Shown here piece by piece: positions 17,132 to 23,956 of a DNA stretch of 27,182 nucleotides. Made by a program: the position numbers and the translations under genes. The notes under the pieces are model-generated. The model ran no database searches. It was not told the origin of the DNA and was given only the letters and a program-made list of their open reading frames with translations. Origin of the DNA: an uncultured Collinsella sp. (lineage in GTDB: Bacteria; Actinomycetota; Coriobacteriia; Coriobacteriales; Coriobacteriaceae); the NCBI GenBank assembly GCA_902491915.1, contig CABUJL010000010.1, positions 1-27,182 of the forward strand, given 5' to 3'. Positions within the stretch are counted from its first letter, which is position 1, and every line of letters starts with the position of its first letter.

Positions 17132-17385
17132 GGCTGCTCCTTATCCCTCGTGCGCCGCACGGGGAGGCTGCGACGCGTAGGATGAGGCTACCCCCGAGGT
17201 TCATGCGGGTAAGTACCGGGGCCTGACCAAAAGCTTGCCCAATTCCTGACAAATTGAGCTCAAATACAACAATCAAGCAAAAGCGCAGGTAGAAGATAAG
17301 GAGAACAGGAAGTCAAAGGTCCTCGTCTCCACAATTGACGCGATTTTCAAACGAATCTCCACAGCTAAAACAAGCATCGCCACCC

Positions 17386-17415
17386 TTGTATCGAACAAGA
17401 CAACCGCGTTATACT
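17386..17415 (+). promoter_or_regulatory. Putative promoter of tRNA-Gly
   Basis: TATACT at 17410-17415 is 13 bases before the mature tRNA 5' end, with a weak -35 (TTGTAT, 17386-17391) at 18-bp spacing. The position is right for a stable RNA promoter. Confidence 0.5.
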
Positions 17416-17428
17416 ATCCCCCACATAT

Positions 17429-17503
17429 GCGGGCATCGCCAAGTGGTAAGGCATCAGCTTCCCAAGCTGACACTCGCGGGTTCGAGTCCCGTTGCCCGCT
17501 CCA
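17429..17503 (+). tRNA. tRNA-Gly, anticodon CCC, CCA encoded
   Basis: A complete cloverleaf can be drawn. The acceptor stem GCGGGCA pairs with TGCCCGC, the anticodon stem TCAGC/GCTGA carries loop TTCCCAA with CCC at 17461-17463, the T-arm is GCGGGTTCGAGTCCCGT, and discriminator T precedes encoded CCA. It decodes GGG. A strong terminator follows. The gene stands alone, not in a tRNA cluster. Confidence 0.96.
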
Positions 17504-17514
17504 GTAAAAAGCAC

Positions 17515-17547
17515 AAGCACGGCAGCGTTACGTTGCCGTGCTTTTTT
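17515..17547 (+). terminator. Rho-independent terminator of tRNA-Gly
   Basis: A 13-bp stem (17515-17527 with 17531-17543, one G-U) has a TTA loop and a run of six T at 17542-17547. It sits 12 bases after the CCA end. Confidence 0.92.
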
Positions 17548-17558
17548 CAATAAAGTGC

Positions 17559-17574
17559 CGGGACTCGAACCCGC
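17559..17574 (-). repeat. Inverted copy of the tRNA-Gly T-arm
   Basis: The 16 bases are the exact reverse complement of 17476-17491, the T-arm of the tRNA-Gly gene just upstream. The flanking bases do not continue the match, so this is a fragment rather than a second tRNA gene. Confidence 0.85.
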
Positions 17575-17592
17575 CAGGGTGCGAGCGTTAAG

Positions 17593-17609
17593 CAAACGCG
17601 AAGCGTTTG
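17593..17609. repeat. Hairpin with GCGAAGC core
   Basis: CAAACGC and GCGTTTG arms (7 bp) flank a GAA loop. The centre is GCGAAGC, shared with two other hairpins in the block. Confidence 0.75.
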
Positions 17610-17623
17610 TAGCGAGCAGGCGA

Positions 17624-17641
17624 AGGCGCCGACAGGCGCCT
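17624..17641. repeat. Hairpin AGGCGCC / GGCGCCT
   Basis: A perfect 7-bp GC-rich stem closes a GACA loop. No T-run follows, so it is not a terminator. Confidence 0.65.
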
Positions 17642-17643
17642 GA

Positions 17644-17682
17644 AGCCGGTGCGTATTTGCGAAGCAAATACGCGGACGTCCC
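17644..17682 (+). repeat. 39-bp direct repeat, copy A (with 10-bp-arm hairpin)
   Basis: Identical to 17775-17813 over 39 bases. It contains a hairpin at 17651-17673 with arms GCGTATTTGC and GCAAATACGC around a GAA loop. Its last bases merge into the copy of the tRNA 3' end. Confidence 0.9.
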
Positions 17683-17695
17683 GTTGCCCGCTCCA
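17678..17695 (+). repeat. Direct copy of the tRNA-Gly 3' end
   Basis: GTCCCGTTGCCCGCTCCA is identical to 17486-17503, the last 18 bases of the tRNA gene including CCA. The copy starts 192 bp after the original and is in the same orientation. Confidence 0.9.
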
Positions 17696-17774
17696 TCGAG
17701 TACGGGGGGCCTCGGGAACGTCGGGTCCAACCCGCTGTGCCCGTGCGTGTGCGCGGACCGGGTCTGCCGACCGC

Positions 17775-17813
17775 AGCCGGTGCGTATTTGCGAAGCAAAT
17801 ACGCGGACGTCCC
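17775..17813 (+). repeat. 39-bp direct repeat, copy B
   Basis: Identical to copy A, 131 bp further on, with the hairpin at 17782-17804. It is followed by a diverged version of the tRNA 3' end (17809-17826, 13 of 18 bases alike). Confidence 0.9.
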
Positions 17814-17878
17814 CATGGCCGCTCCTGTTTCAAAATGTTAGGTTAATGCCTGCTGCCCATACTCGCACCCGCGCACGG

Positions 17879-17884
17879 TACAAT
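17879..17884 (+). promoter_or_regulatory. Possible -10 element for purB
   Basis: TACAAT (five of six) lies 44 bases before the purB ATG. No convincing -35 is visible at 16-18 bp, so the site is tentative. Confidence 0.4.
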
Positions 17885-17928
17885 GGTTGGGTTACGACCA
17901 ACGTGCCAATAACCAAAAAGGAGCCGCT

Positions 17929-19272
17929 ATGATCGATCGCTATACCCGCCCGGAGATGGGACATATCTTCTCCCTCGAGAACAAGTATGCCATTTGGCAG
18001 GAGATTGAGGTCCTGGCCTGCGAGGCTCAGGCGGAGCTCGGCAAGATCGGTATTTCCAAAGAAGAGGCCCAGTGGATTCGCGACCACGCCAACTTTGAGA
18101 AGGCGAAGGTTGACGAGATCGAGGAGGTCACGCGCCACGATGTCATCGCCTTCCTGACCAACATGAAGGAATATATCGACGCCGATGTTCCCGAGGGCGA
18201 GCCCAAGCCTAGCCGCTGGGTTCACTACGGTATGACCAGCTCCGACCTGGGTGATACGGCTCTGTGCTATCAGCTTACTCAGGCGTGTGACCTGATTATC
18301 GAGGACGTCAAGAAGCTTGGCGAGATCTGCAAGCGTCGCGCCTTCGAGGAGCGCAATACGCTCTGCGCCGGCCGCACCCACGGCATCCATGCCGAGCCGA
18401 TGACCTTCGGTATGAAGTTTGGCTCTTGGGCGTGGGAGCTCAAGCGCGATCTCGATCGTCTTGAGGACGCTCGCAAGAACGTTGCCTTCGGTGCCATCTC
18501 CGGTGCCGTCGGCACCTACAGCTCTATCGAGCCGTTCGTCGAGGAATACGTCTGCGAGCACCTGGGCCTGGTTCACGATCCGCTGTCCACGCAGGTCATC
18601 AGTCGCGATCACCACGCCTACCTTGCCGGCGTGCTTGCCACTACAGCGGCCACCTGCGAGCGCATCGCGACCGAGGTCCGCAACCTGCAGAAGACCGATA
18701 CGCTCGAGGCCGAGGAGCCCTTCCGCAAGGGCCAAAAGGGCAGCTCCGCCATGCCGCACAAGCGCAACCCCATCACTATGGAGAAGGTCTGCGGCCTTTC
18801 GCGCATCGTCAAGTCCAACGCCCAGGTCGCCTTCGACAACGTTGCCCTGTGGCACGAGCGCGACATTTCGCACTCCTCTGCCGAGCGCGTCGCCCAGGCC
18901 GATAGCTTCATCGCCCTTGACCACATGTTCCAGTGCCTCATCCGCGTCATCGACGGCCTGCAGCTGTACCCTGCCCGCATGATGGCCAATCTCAACAAGA
19001 CCCGCGGCCTCATCTTCTCCTCCAAGGTGCTGCTGGCTCTCGTCGATACAGGCATCACCCGCGAGGATGCCTATGCCATCGTGCAGGAAAACGCCATGGC
19101 CACGTGGCACGAGGTGCAGGATTGCGTCTCCGGTCCTACCTTTAAGGAGCGCCTCGAGGCCGATCCGCGCTGCACCGTCAGCCAGGAGAAGCTCGACGAG
19201 ATCTTTGACCCGTGGGACTTCCTCACCCGCATCGACACGGTCTTCGATCGCCTGGAGCAGCTCGAGTTCTAA
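17929..19272 (+). CDS. purB: Adenylosuccinate lyase
   Basis: PurB cleaves fumarate from SAICAR in de novo purine synthesis and from adenylosuccinate in the IMP-to-AMP branch; it works as a cytoplasmic homotetramer. The 447-aa protein carries the fumarase/aspartase superfamily signature GSSAMPHKRNP around residues 280-290, with the flexible catalytic-serine loop, plus GMTSSDLGDT near 101-110 and AGRTHGIHAEP near 147-157 with catalytic histidines. I chose ATG at 17929, preceded by AAGGAG at 17918-17923; an upstream ATG at 17887 lacks a ribosome binding site. The protein ends QLEF. A second copy of its 3' end occurs at 22929-22980 and ends QLNFE, which suggests that the present terminus was replaced by recombination. 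No other pur gene is visible nearby. Confidence 0.96.
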   Translation: MIDRYTRPEMGHIFSLENKYAIWQEIEVLACEAQAELGKIGISKEEAQWIRDHANFEKAKVDEIEEVTRHDVIAFLTNMKEYIDADVPEGEPKPSRWVHYGMTSSDLGDTALCYQLTQACDLIIEDVKKLGEICKRRAFEERNTLCAGRTHGIHAEPMTFGMKFGSWAWELKRDLDRLEDARKNVAFGAISGAVGTYSSIEPFVEEYVCEHLGLVHDPLSTQVISRDHHAYLAGVLATTAATCERIATEVRNLQKTDTLEAEEPFRKGQKGSSAMPHKRNPITMEKVCGLSRIVKSNAQVAFDNVALWHERDISHSSAERVAQADSFIALDHMFQCLIRVIDGLQLYPARMMANLNKTRGLIFSSKVLLALVDTGITREDAYAIVQENAMATWHEVQDCVSGPTFKERLEADPRCTVSQEKLDEIFDPWDFLTRIDTVFDRLEQLEF

Positions 19273-19340
19273 TTGACCGATCGGGGAGGTAGTCAAATCG
19301 ATCAATTCTCCGCGGCCCTCGTTCGAGTGCGACTTTCCAA

Positions 19341-19382
19341 CACAAGCCCCGCTCGCAGCTCGCTCTGCCAGCGGGGCTTGTG
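19341..19382. other. Long hairpin downstream of purB without T-run
   Basis: A perfect 13-bp stem (19341-19353 with 19370-19382) has a 16-base loop and no T-tract after it. It could be a weak terminator, an RNA stabiliser or a protein-binding site. It lies in the 292-bp gap 19273-19564, which holds no gene. Confidence 0.6.
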
Positions 19383-19487
19383 CATGAGCGCACCTAGAAA
19401 GCTGGACGTCAGCGATATATGCGCTCAACTGTGCTGCTTGCCGATAATTTGAGACATCTGACAAACATTACCTTGCCGGTAACTGTC

Positions 19488-19498
19488 GGGGGGGGGGG
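19488..19498 (+). repeat. Homopolymeric G tract (11 G)
   Basis: Eleven consecutive G lie 66 bases upstream of the surface-protein ATG, inside its likely promoter or leader. Such tracts change length by slipped-strand mispairing. A short CCTTAA/TTAAGG hairpin follows at 19501-19518. Confidence 0.9.
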
Positions 19499-19564
19499 AT
19501 CCTTAAGCCAATTTTAAGGGGTGGGAAATGCTGCGTTTTTTCACGAGAGATTGGACTTAGGGGA

Positions 19565-22500
19565 ATGAGAAAAGGGTTTTGGAGGATAGCCACAGGCATC
19601 TGTGTTGCTTTAACGGCGGCAACGTTTGGGCTGACGGTGGCCGCTCCGCATGCGGATGCTGTCATGCTGGAGTCGCAGGACGGTTCCATGGGTGCATCGT
19701 TTCTCCCATACGATTCGTCTACAGGCGATGTGTGGTCAGAATTTGATGTCGCTGTTGGACAGACGGTGAAAGGAAGGCTTTCCTTTTTTAATAAAAATCA
19801 CGAATGGGCGCACATTGACCCTAGCGATATCGATATCACATCGTCTGACGAGGATATCGCTAAGGTAAGTTATGAGTCACATAGTTGGGTATTGACAATT
19901 AGCCCCACCAAAGTTGGCACAACGACTATAACCCTGAAGAGCAAGACCGACGAGAGTTTAAACGGTTCTCTTAAGATTAAAAGTGTGGCTAAAGTCAATC
20001 CAATTAAGGTCAGTTTCGTTTCTTACGACCAATCTGGTGCGACAACAAACACCGCAACGCTGGGTTACACGGATGATTGTCCGCAAAAATGCGGGAACAC
20101 GCATTATGCATTACTAGAGGGGAGAGTTGACGTTCGTCCCGTGGACGAGAGCCGTGCGGCCACATATTTTGTTATTAAGGAAGACCCCTCAAAGGATTCC
20201 AAAGTCCAGGCAAGGGTGAATTCGAATTATTCATCATATGGAACTTCCGAGCTAAGCGCTTCTTTGCAACTCGAGGCGTTGTCGAAAGATGCTAAAGAGG
20301 CCAAGGTTCTTGTCGACTATTGCAACGGTGAAGTTGAGACGAAGAAGCTATGTGATGTTGTAACCGAGAATCAGGAGCCCGGATTCAATGAGCGTGGGAA
20401 CAAAAAGCAAAAGATGCTGGTTGGGGACAGCTCTTATCTGACTGCCATTCTCAACGTTTCTCCAAATGAAGTACTGAAGGCATGCCAGCGCGCACATTGG
20501 GGTGCGGACTTTGGCGCTGTAACCTATTCTCTGGAAAGCAACGATGTCGTTGAGCTTATCGGTGGTGAAAACTCGTTTAAGGCAATAAAGCCTGGCACCG
20601 TTAAGGCTCATGCTCGTGATGGCCTTGGCAATGACCATCCCTTTGAGATAGAGGTTGTCGACCCTGCGGAAGTGAGCCTTTCGAAGGCTAAGTTTGTGTC
20701 GAGCGATTATACATTTCCCTGTGAGGTCAGTTCAGATAGTATATCCAAAGATTGGCTTTGGCTGGAATGTGACAGGGGGTTTGATTATCCAAAGGGCGTG
20801 CTGAGTAAAAGCGCTGAGGAATTGATGGACTCCTATGCCGGCGCAAAGTATTCTTTCACTTCAGATAATCCGGATGTCCTCGAGGTAAAAGGACCGATGT
20901 TTAATGGTGGCAGTTACTTGGGGTATTTAGTGCCTCATAGTTACGGCGATGCAACGGTTTCAATGTACTTGGGTGGTCGTCTCTGCGACACGATGACCGT
21001 TCATGTTGTCAAGCCTGGCGAGGAGCCTGCAAAGACTGCGGTTTCCATTGCGGACAGCTACTCAACCTCCATGGATAAAGGCACGACTCAGCAGCTGAAG
21101 GCAAAGGTCTCCCCTGATGACAAGGCCAGCCAAGTTGTTTGGTCCTCTTCCAACGAGAGCGTCCTTACCGTCGACGCTAACGGTCTTGTTACCGCTGTCG
21201 GTGACGGTGATGCCACGATCACGGCAACGGTTGATGGGGTCTCTGCAACCACGGATGCGATTACGGTAACCACTCCGGTTGTAAAGGTGTCGGGCGTCAA
21301 GCTCAGCGCTTCAAACCTTAAGCTTGCTGTGGGCGGTGAGCCCTCGACGTTGACCGCAGCGGTTGAGCCCGATAATGCAACGAACAAGAACTTGTCCTGG
21401 TCGTCGAGCGATCCTACGGTCGCCACGGTTGCAGACGGCGTCGTGACCCCGGTCAAGGCAGGTGTTGCTACGATTACCGTCACCACTGAGGACGGAGAGC
21501 ATAGCGCCACGTGCAAGGTGACGGTTATTCAGCCTGCTACGGGCATCACGCTCGATAAGCAGAAGGTCGTGCTTGTGGGCGCTGCAACCGAGCAGCTTAA
21601 GGCGGCGGTCGTTCCCGCGGAGGCTAACCAGACGATTGTCTGGAAGTCCAGCAACGAAAGTGTCGCTACAGTCGATCAAACCGGAAAGGTGGCGGCTGTC
21701 TCCAAGGGCGCCGCAACCATCACCGTTTCGACTGAAGACGGCACCTATTCTCAGGATTGCGCGGTGACCGTCTCTAATCCCGCAACGAACCTTACGGTCG
21801 ACCAGAGCGTCTTCGGCCTCAAGAAGGGCGAAGAGGGCACCGTGAAGGTTTCTCTTGCTGGAACCCTTGCGGGTGAGGTCGACGAGACCAATCTTGCTCT
21901 GGATGACACGGGCGCTTCGAAGGCGTTTAAGGTTGTCGACAACGGTGATGGCTCCTACACCGTTACCGCCCTCAAGACCGGTTCTGGTTCTTTTGTCATC
22001 ACTGCAGGGTCGCTCTCCCAGACCGTTTCGGTGACCGTGACCAATCCCGCCCAAAAGGTTGAGCTCAACAAGACGAGCCTGTCCTTTACCGTCGGTGATG
22101 CCTCCACAAAGCTCTCCGCAACGGTGAGTCCTGCCGATGCAGACGATACGACGGTGAGCTGGACCTCCAGCGACTCGTCGATCGCCACGGTCAAAGACGG
22201 CGTCGTGACGCCGCTTAAGGCCGGTACCGCCACGATTACCGCCACCTGTGGCGACAAAACCGCGACCTGCGCCGTTATCGTAGCGGCAAAGACCATTGCA
22301 GGCGTTGCGGGTAGCAACGGAACGGACGTTAGCGTAAGCGCCGAGAACAATGTCGCTGCCGGCATTGCCCAGAACAACAGCATCTCTCTTGTGGTCGAGG
22401 AACCGACGGATCTTACCGATGCCGCCAATGCTACGATTTCCGGCCTTGAGCAGGGGGCTACCAAGGTTGCCGATAAGCTCGATATCAAGCTTCTCAAGGA

Positions 22501-22915
22501 CGGCGAGGTTATCGAGGACTACGAAGGCATGTCCTTCATCGTCCGTGTCAAGATGACTGCCGCCATGAAGGCGCTCACCAACCTCAAGGTGCTCTACGTT
22601 GCCGAGGATGGTTCCACTCAGGCTATGGATACGTGGACCGAGGGCGACTACCTCTGCTTCCGCACGAGCCACTTCTCGACGTACGTGGTGACGGGCGAGG
22701 AGGCCAATGGTGAGCCGATTCAGCCTACGCAGCCCGTGACGCCGTCCCAGCCTAGTCAGCAGACGACGACTAAGGTGACCAAAAAGTCTGTTAAGGCTAC
22801 TAAGGGCGCGCTTGCCAACACGGGCGACCAGGCCCTTGCTGTCGCCTTTATTATGGCCGTTGCCGGCGCTTCGCTGATTGCCTTCGCGCTTATGCGCAAA
22901 CGTCTCGAGCGTTAG
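19565..22915 (+). CDS. Surface protein with bacterial Ig-like (Big_2) domains and LAxTG-type anchor
   Basis: An 1116-aa exported protein. The signal peptide spans about 1-32 (cleavage near ADA). Residues about 33-490 are a large N-terminal region that I do not recognise, with stretches resembling diverged Ig-like folds (WSSSxxxVxxV-like patterns). Ig-like repeats follow at about 493-570, 572-655, 656-738 and 829-910, each with a W[ST]SSxxxVATV-type core and an ATITVT-type last strand; a related but diverged unit lies at 738-828. A further domain (910-1045) and a Thr/Pro/Gln linker lead to LANTG at 1082-1086, a hydrophobic helix and basic tail. LAxTG is the motif used by class E sortases of actinobacteria. 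The ATG at 19565 has AGGGGA only one or two bases away, an unusually short spacing. The first part looks AT-richer than the second. The gene is bracketed by purB and a copy of the purB 3' end. Confidence 0.88.
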   Translation: MRKGFWRIATGICVALTAATFGLTVAAPHADAVMLESQDGSMGASFLPYDSSTGDVWSEFDVAVGQTVKGRLSFFNKNHEWAHIDPSDIDITSSDEDIAKVSYESHSWVLTISPTKVGTTTITLKSKTDESLNGSLKIKSVAKVNPIKVSFVSYDQSGATTNTATLGYTDDCPQKCGNTHYALLEGRVDVRPVDESRAATYFVIKEDPSKDSKVQARVNSNYSSYGTSELSASLQLEALSKDAKEAKVLVDYCNGEVETKKLCDVVTENQEPGFNERGNKKQKMLVGDSSYLTAILNVSPNEVLKACQRAHWGADFGAVTYSLESNDVVELIGGENSFKAIKPGTVKAHARDGLGNDHPFEIEVVDPAEVSLSKAKFVSSDYTFPCEVSSDSISKDWLWLECDRGFDYPKGVLSKSAEELMDSYAGAKYSFTSDNPDVLEVKGPMFNGGSYLGYLVPHSYGDATVSMYLGGRLCDTMTVHVVKPGEEPAKTAVSIADSYSTSMDKGTTQQLKAKVSPDDKASQVVWSSSNESVLTVDANGLVTAVGDGDATITATVDGVSATTDAITVTTPVVKVSGVKLSASNLKLAVGGEPSTLTAAVEPDNATNKNLSWSSSDPTVATVADGVVTPVKAGVATITVTTEDGEHSATCKVTVIQPATGITLDKQKVVLVGAATEQLKAAVVPAEANQTIVWKSSNESVATVDQTGKVAAVSKGAATITVSTEDGTYSQDCAVTVSNPATNLTVDQSVFGLKKGEEGTVKVSLAGTLAGEVDETNLALDDTGASKAFKVVDNGDGSYTVTALKTGSGSFVITAGSLSQTVSVTVTNPAQKVELNKTSLSFTVGDASTKLSATVSPADADDTTVSWTSSDSSIATVKDGVVTPLKAGTATITATCGDKTATCAVIVAAKTIAGVAGSNGTDVSVSAENNVAAGIAQNNSISLVVEEPTDLTDAANATISGLEQGATKVADKLDIKLLKDGEVIEDYEGMSFIVRVKMTAAMKALTNLKVLYVAEDGSTQAMDTWTEGDYLCFRTSHFSTYVVTGEEANGEPIQPTQPVTPSQPSQQTTTKVTKKSVKATKGALANTGDQALAVAFIMAVAGASLIAFALMRKRLER

Positions 22916-22928
22916 GGTACCCCACTCG

Positions 22929-22980
22929 TCACCCGCATCGACACGGTCTTCGACCGCCTGGAGCAGCTGAACTTCGAGTA
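22929..22980 (+). pseudogene. Remnant of a purB 3' end
   Basis: Bases 22929-22968 match 19223-19262 at 39 of 40 positions. In frame they read TRIDTVFDRLEQLNFE and stop at 22978-22980, a complete alternative PurB C terminus (the intact gene ends QLEF). No start or upstream purB sequence is present here. It is best read as the displaced original end of purB. Confidence 0.9.
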
Positions 22981-23024
22981 GGGCTAACCTAATTCGACCG
23001 CTTGCGGATGCATTTCAACCTTTG

Positions 23025-23057
23025 GCGCCTTGCCCATCTTGGGTGAGGCGCTTTTTT
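23025..23057 (+). terminator. Rho-independent terminator (surface gene / former purB end)
   Basis: A 12-bp stem (23025-23036 with 23040-23051, two G-U) with loop TCT is followed by six T. It lies 44 bases after the purB remnant, so it is probably the original purB terminator that now also ends the surface gene. Confidence 0.88.
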
Positions 23058-23119
23058 ATCGCCGCATCAGCCCCGGGTATAAAATGAAATCCGACTGCTG
23101 TTTCGATGAAGGGAGGCGT

Positions 23120-23956
23120 GTGCCCGGACGTACCAAGCGAGCCGCCATCGTCTCGCTTACGCTCATACTTCTTGTTGCCGTCTGTGCGGGCGCCCTGACG
23201 TATACCGTTCGAAGCAGCTCTTCCTCCCCGAATGAAGCCGACAAAGACCTCCCGGTACTCAAAATCGGCGTTACGGATAACGACCCCTATGTGTATGTCG
23301 ATACCACGGGCGATTACGCCGGTATCGATATCGACATCGCCCGCGAGGCCTGCAAACGCGCAGGGATCAAGCCGCAATTTATCGACATATCTTGGAATGA
23401 CCGTGATCGCCTACTCAAAAACGGCGATATCGATTGCCTGTGGTGCGACTATTCTCCCTGTTATCGCGAGGATAAGTATTACTGGGCTGAGCCGTATTTG
23501 ACCCTGACGGTTTCGGTCGCCGCCAAGAAAACGAGTGGCATCACGTCCTTGGCGCATCTCGATGGAAGCAAGACCATTGCGGTGATTGCGGGCTCGGTGA
23601 GCGAACGCCGATTGCTCGCAGGGGATCTGGATATCTCGCCGGACGTGCAAATCAAATCGTATGGTTCTGCCGAACTCTGCAAAGCCGCCCTCGCCAAAGG
23701 GTATGTCGACTGTTGGATGGCGGACGTTCAGTCGCTTGATCGACTCGTTGCCCAGTATCCTGGCGTTTATCGTGTGTTCGCCGACAACGTTATGACGGTT
23801 GACCTGGGCGTCGCGTTTGATGATAGCTATGAGGGGGAGTACGTCAAAAACCTCGATACCGCACTGTCCGACATGGATCGAGACGGCACGATAGAGCACA
23901 TTGTGGACAATTACAAGGCAGGAGCGACGACAGGCGGGCGAGGAGCGGAATCATGA
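23120..23956 (+). CDS. Membrane-anchored solute-binding protein (SBP_bac_3 type)
   Basis: A 278-aa protein with a basic N terminus, one transmembrane or signal helix (about residues 8-28), and a periplasmic-binding-protein-like domain of the amino-acid-binding type. Typical features are LKIGVTDNDPYVYVD at the first strand, GDYAGIDIDIAREACKRAG, a DIDCLWCDYSPC segment, and a second lobe beginning near KTIAVIAGSVSERRLL. No lipobox is evident: the Cys in the helix is preceded by Val. No ABC transporter genes are adjacent. I chose GTG at 23120 because AAGGGAGG lies at 23109-23116, although spacing is short (three bases). An in-frame ATG at 23030 falls inside a terminator hairpin. The stop overlaps the start of the GGDEF gene (ATGA), so a sensory partnership is more likely than transport (inference). 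Confidence 0.85.
   Translation: MPGRTKRAAIVSLTLILLVAVCAGALTYTVRSSSSSPNEADKDLPVLKIGVTDNDPYVYVDTTGDYAGIDIDIAREACKRAGIKPQFIDISWNDRDRLLKNGDIDCLWCDYSPCYREDKYYWAEPYLTLTVSVAAKKTSGITSLAHLDGSKTIAVIAGSVSERRLLAGDLDISPDVQIKSYGSAELCKAALAKGYVDCWMADVQSLDRLVAQYPGVYRVFADNVMTVDLGVAFDDSYEGEYVKNLDTALSDMDRDGTIEHIVDNYKAGATTGGRGAES

Larger units (their letters stand above)
17548..17928. other. Gene-free block with hairpins and tRNA-derived fragments
   Basis: About 380 bp between the tRNA terminator and purB without a supportable coding gene. Its open frames are short, mutually overlapping and lack ribosome binding sites. It contains an inverted copy of the tRNA T-arm (17559), three hairpins with GCGAAGC cores (17593, 17651, 17782), a GGCGCC hairpin (17624), a 39-bp direct repeat, an 18-bp copy of the tRNA 3' end (17678), and a degraded second copy of that end (17810). 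The last 50 bases hold the purB promoter region. Confidence 0.85.

Noticed and set aside
17132..17428. Riboswitch, such as a cyclic di-GMP type, upstream of the adhesin
   Set aside because: I read the minus strand for conserved riboswitch cores and found none; only a short CCCCG/CGGGG inverted repeat is present.
17593..17813. CRISPR array
   Set aside because: The only long repeat occurs twice, 131 bp apart, with no regular spacer series and no cas genes.
17492..17932. A 146-codon frame running through the repeat block
   Set aside because: It begins inside the tRNA gene, crosses the terminator and the direct repeats, and has no ribosome binding site.
17830..19464. A 544-codon minus-strand open frame
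   Set aside because: It lies opposite purB, which is certain. The frame has no family signature and is a composition artefact.
21311..22672. A 453-codon minus-strand open frame
   Set aside because: It mirrors the Ig-repeat half of the surface protein and shows no domain.
19263..22928. A complete mobile element between the purB repeats
   Set aside because: No transposase, integrase or terminal inverted repeats were seen, so only an insertion scar with cargo can be claimed.
23030..23119. A 30-residue longer N terminus for the solute-binding protein
   Set aside because: That start lies within a strong terminator hairpin and has no ribosome binding site; the shorter start places the signal helix at the N terminus.
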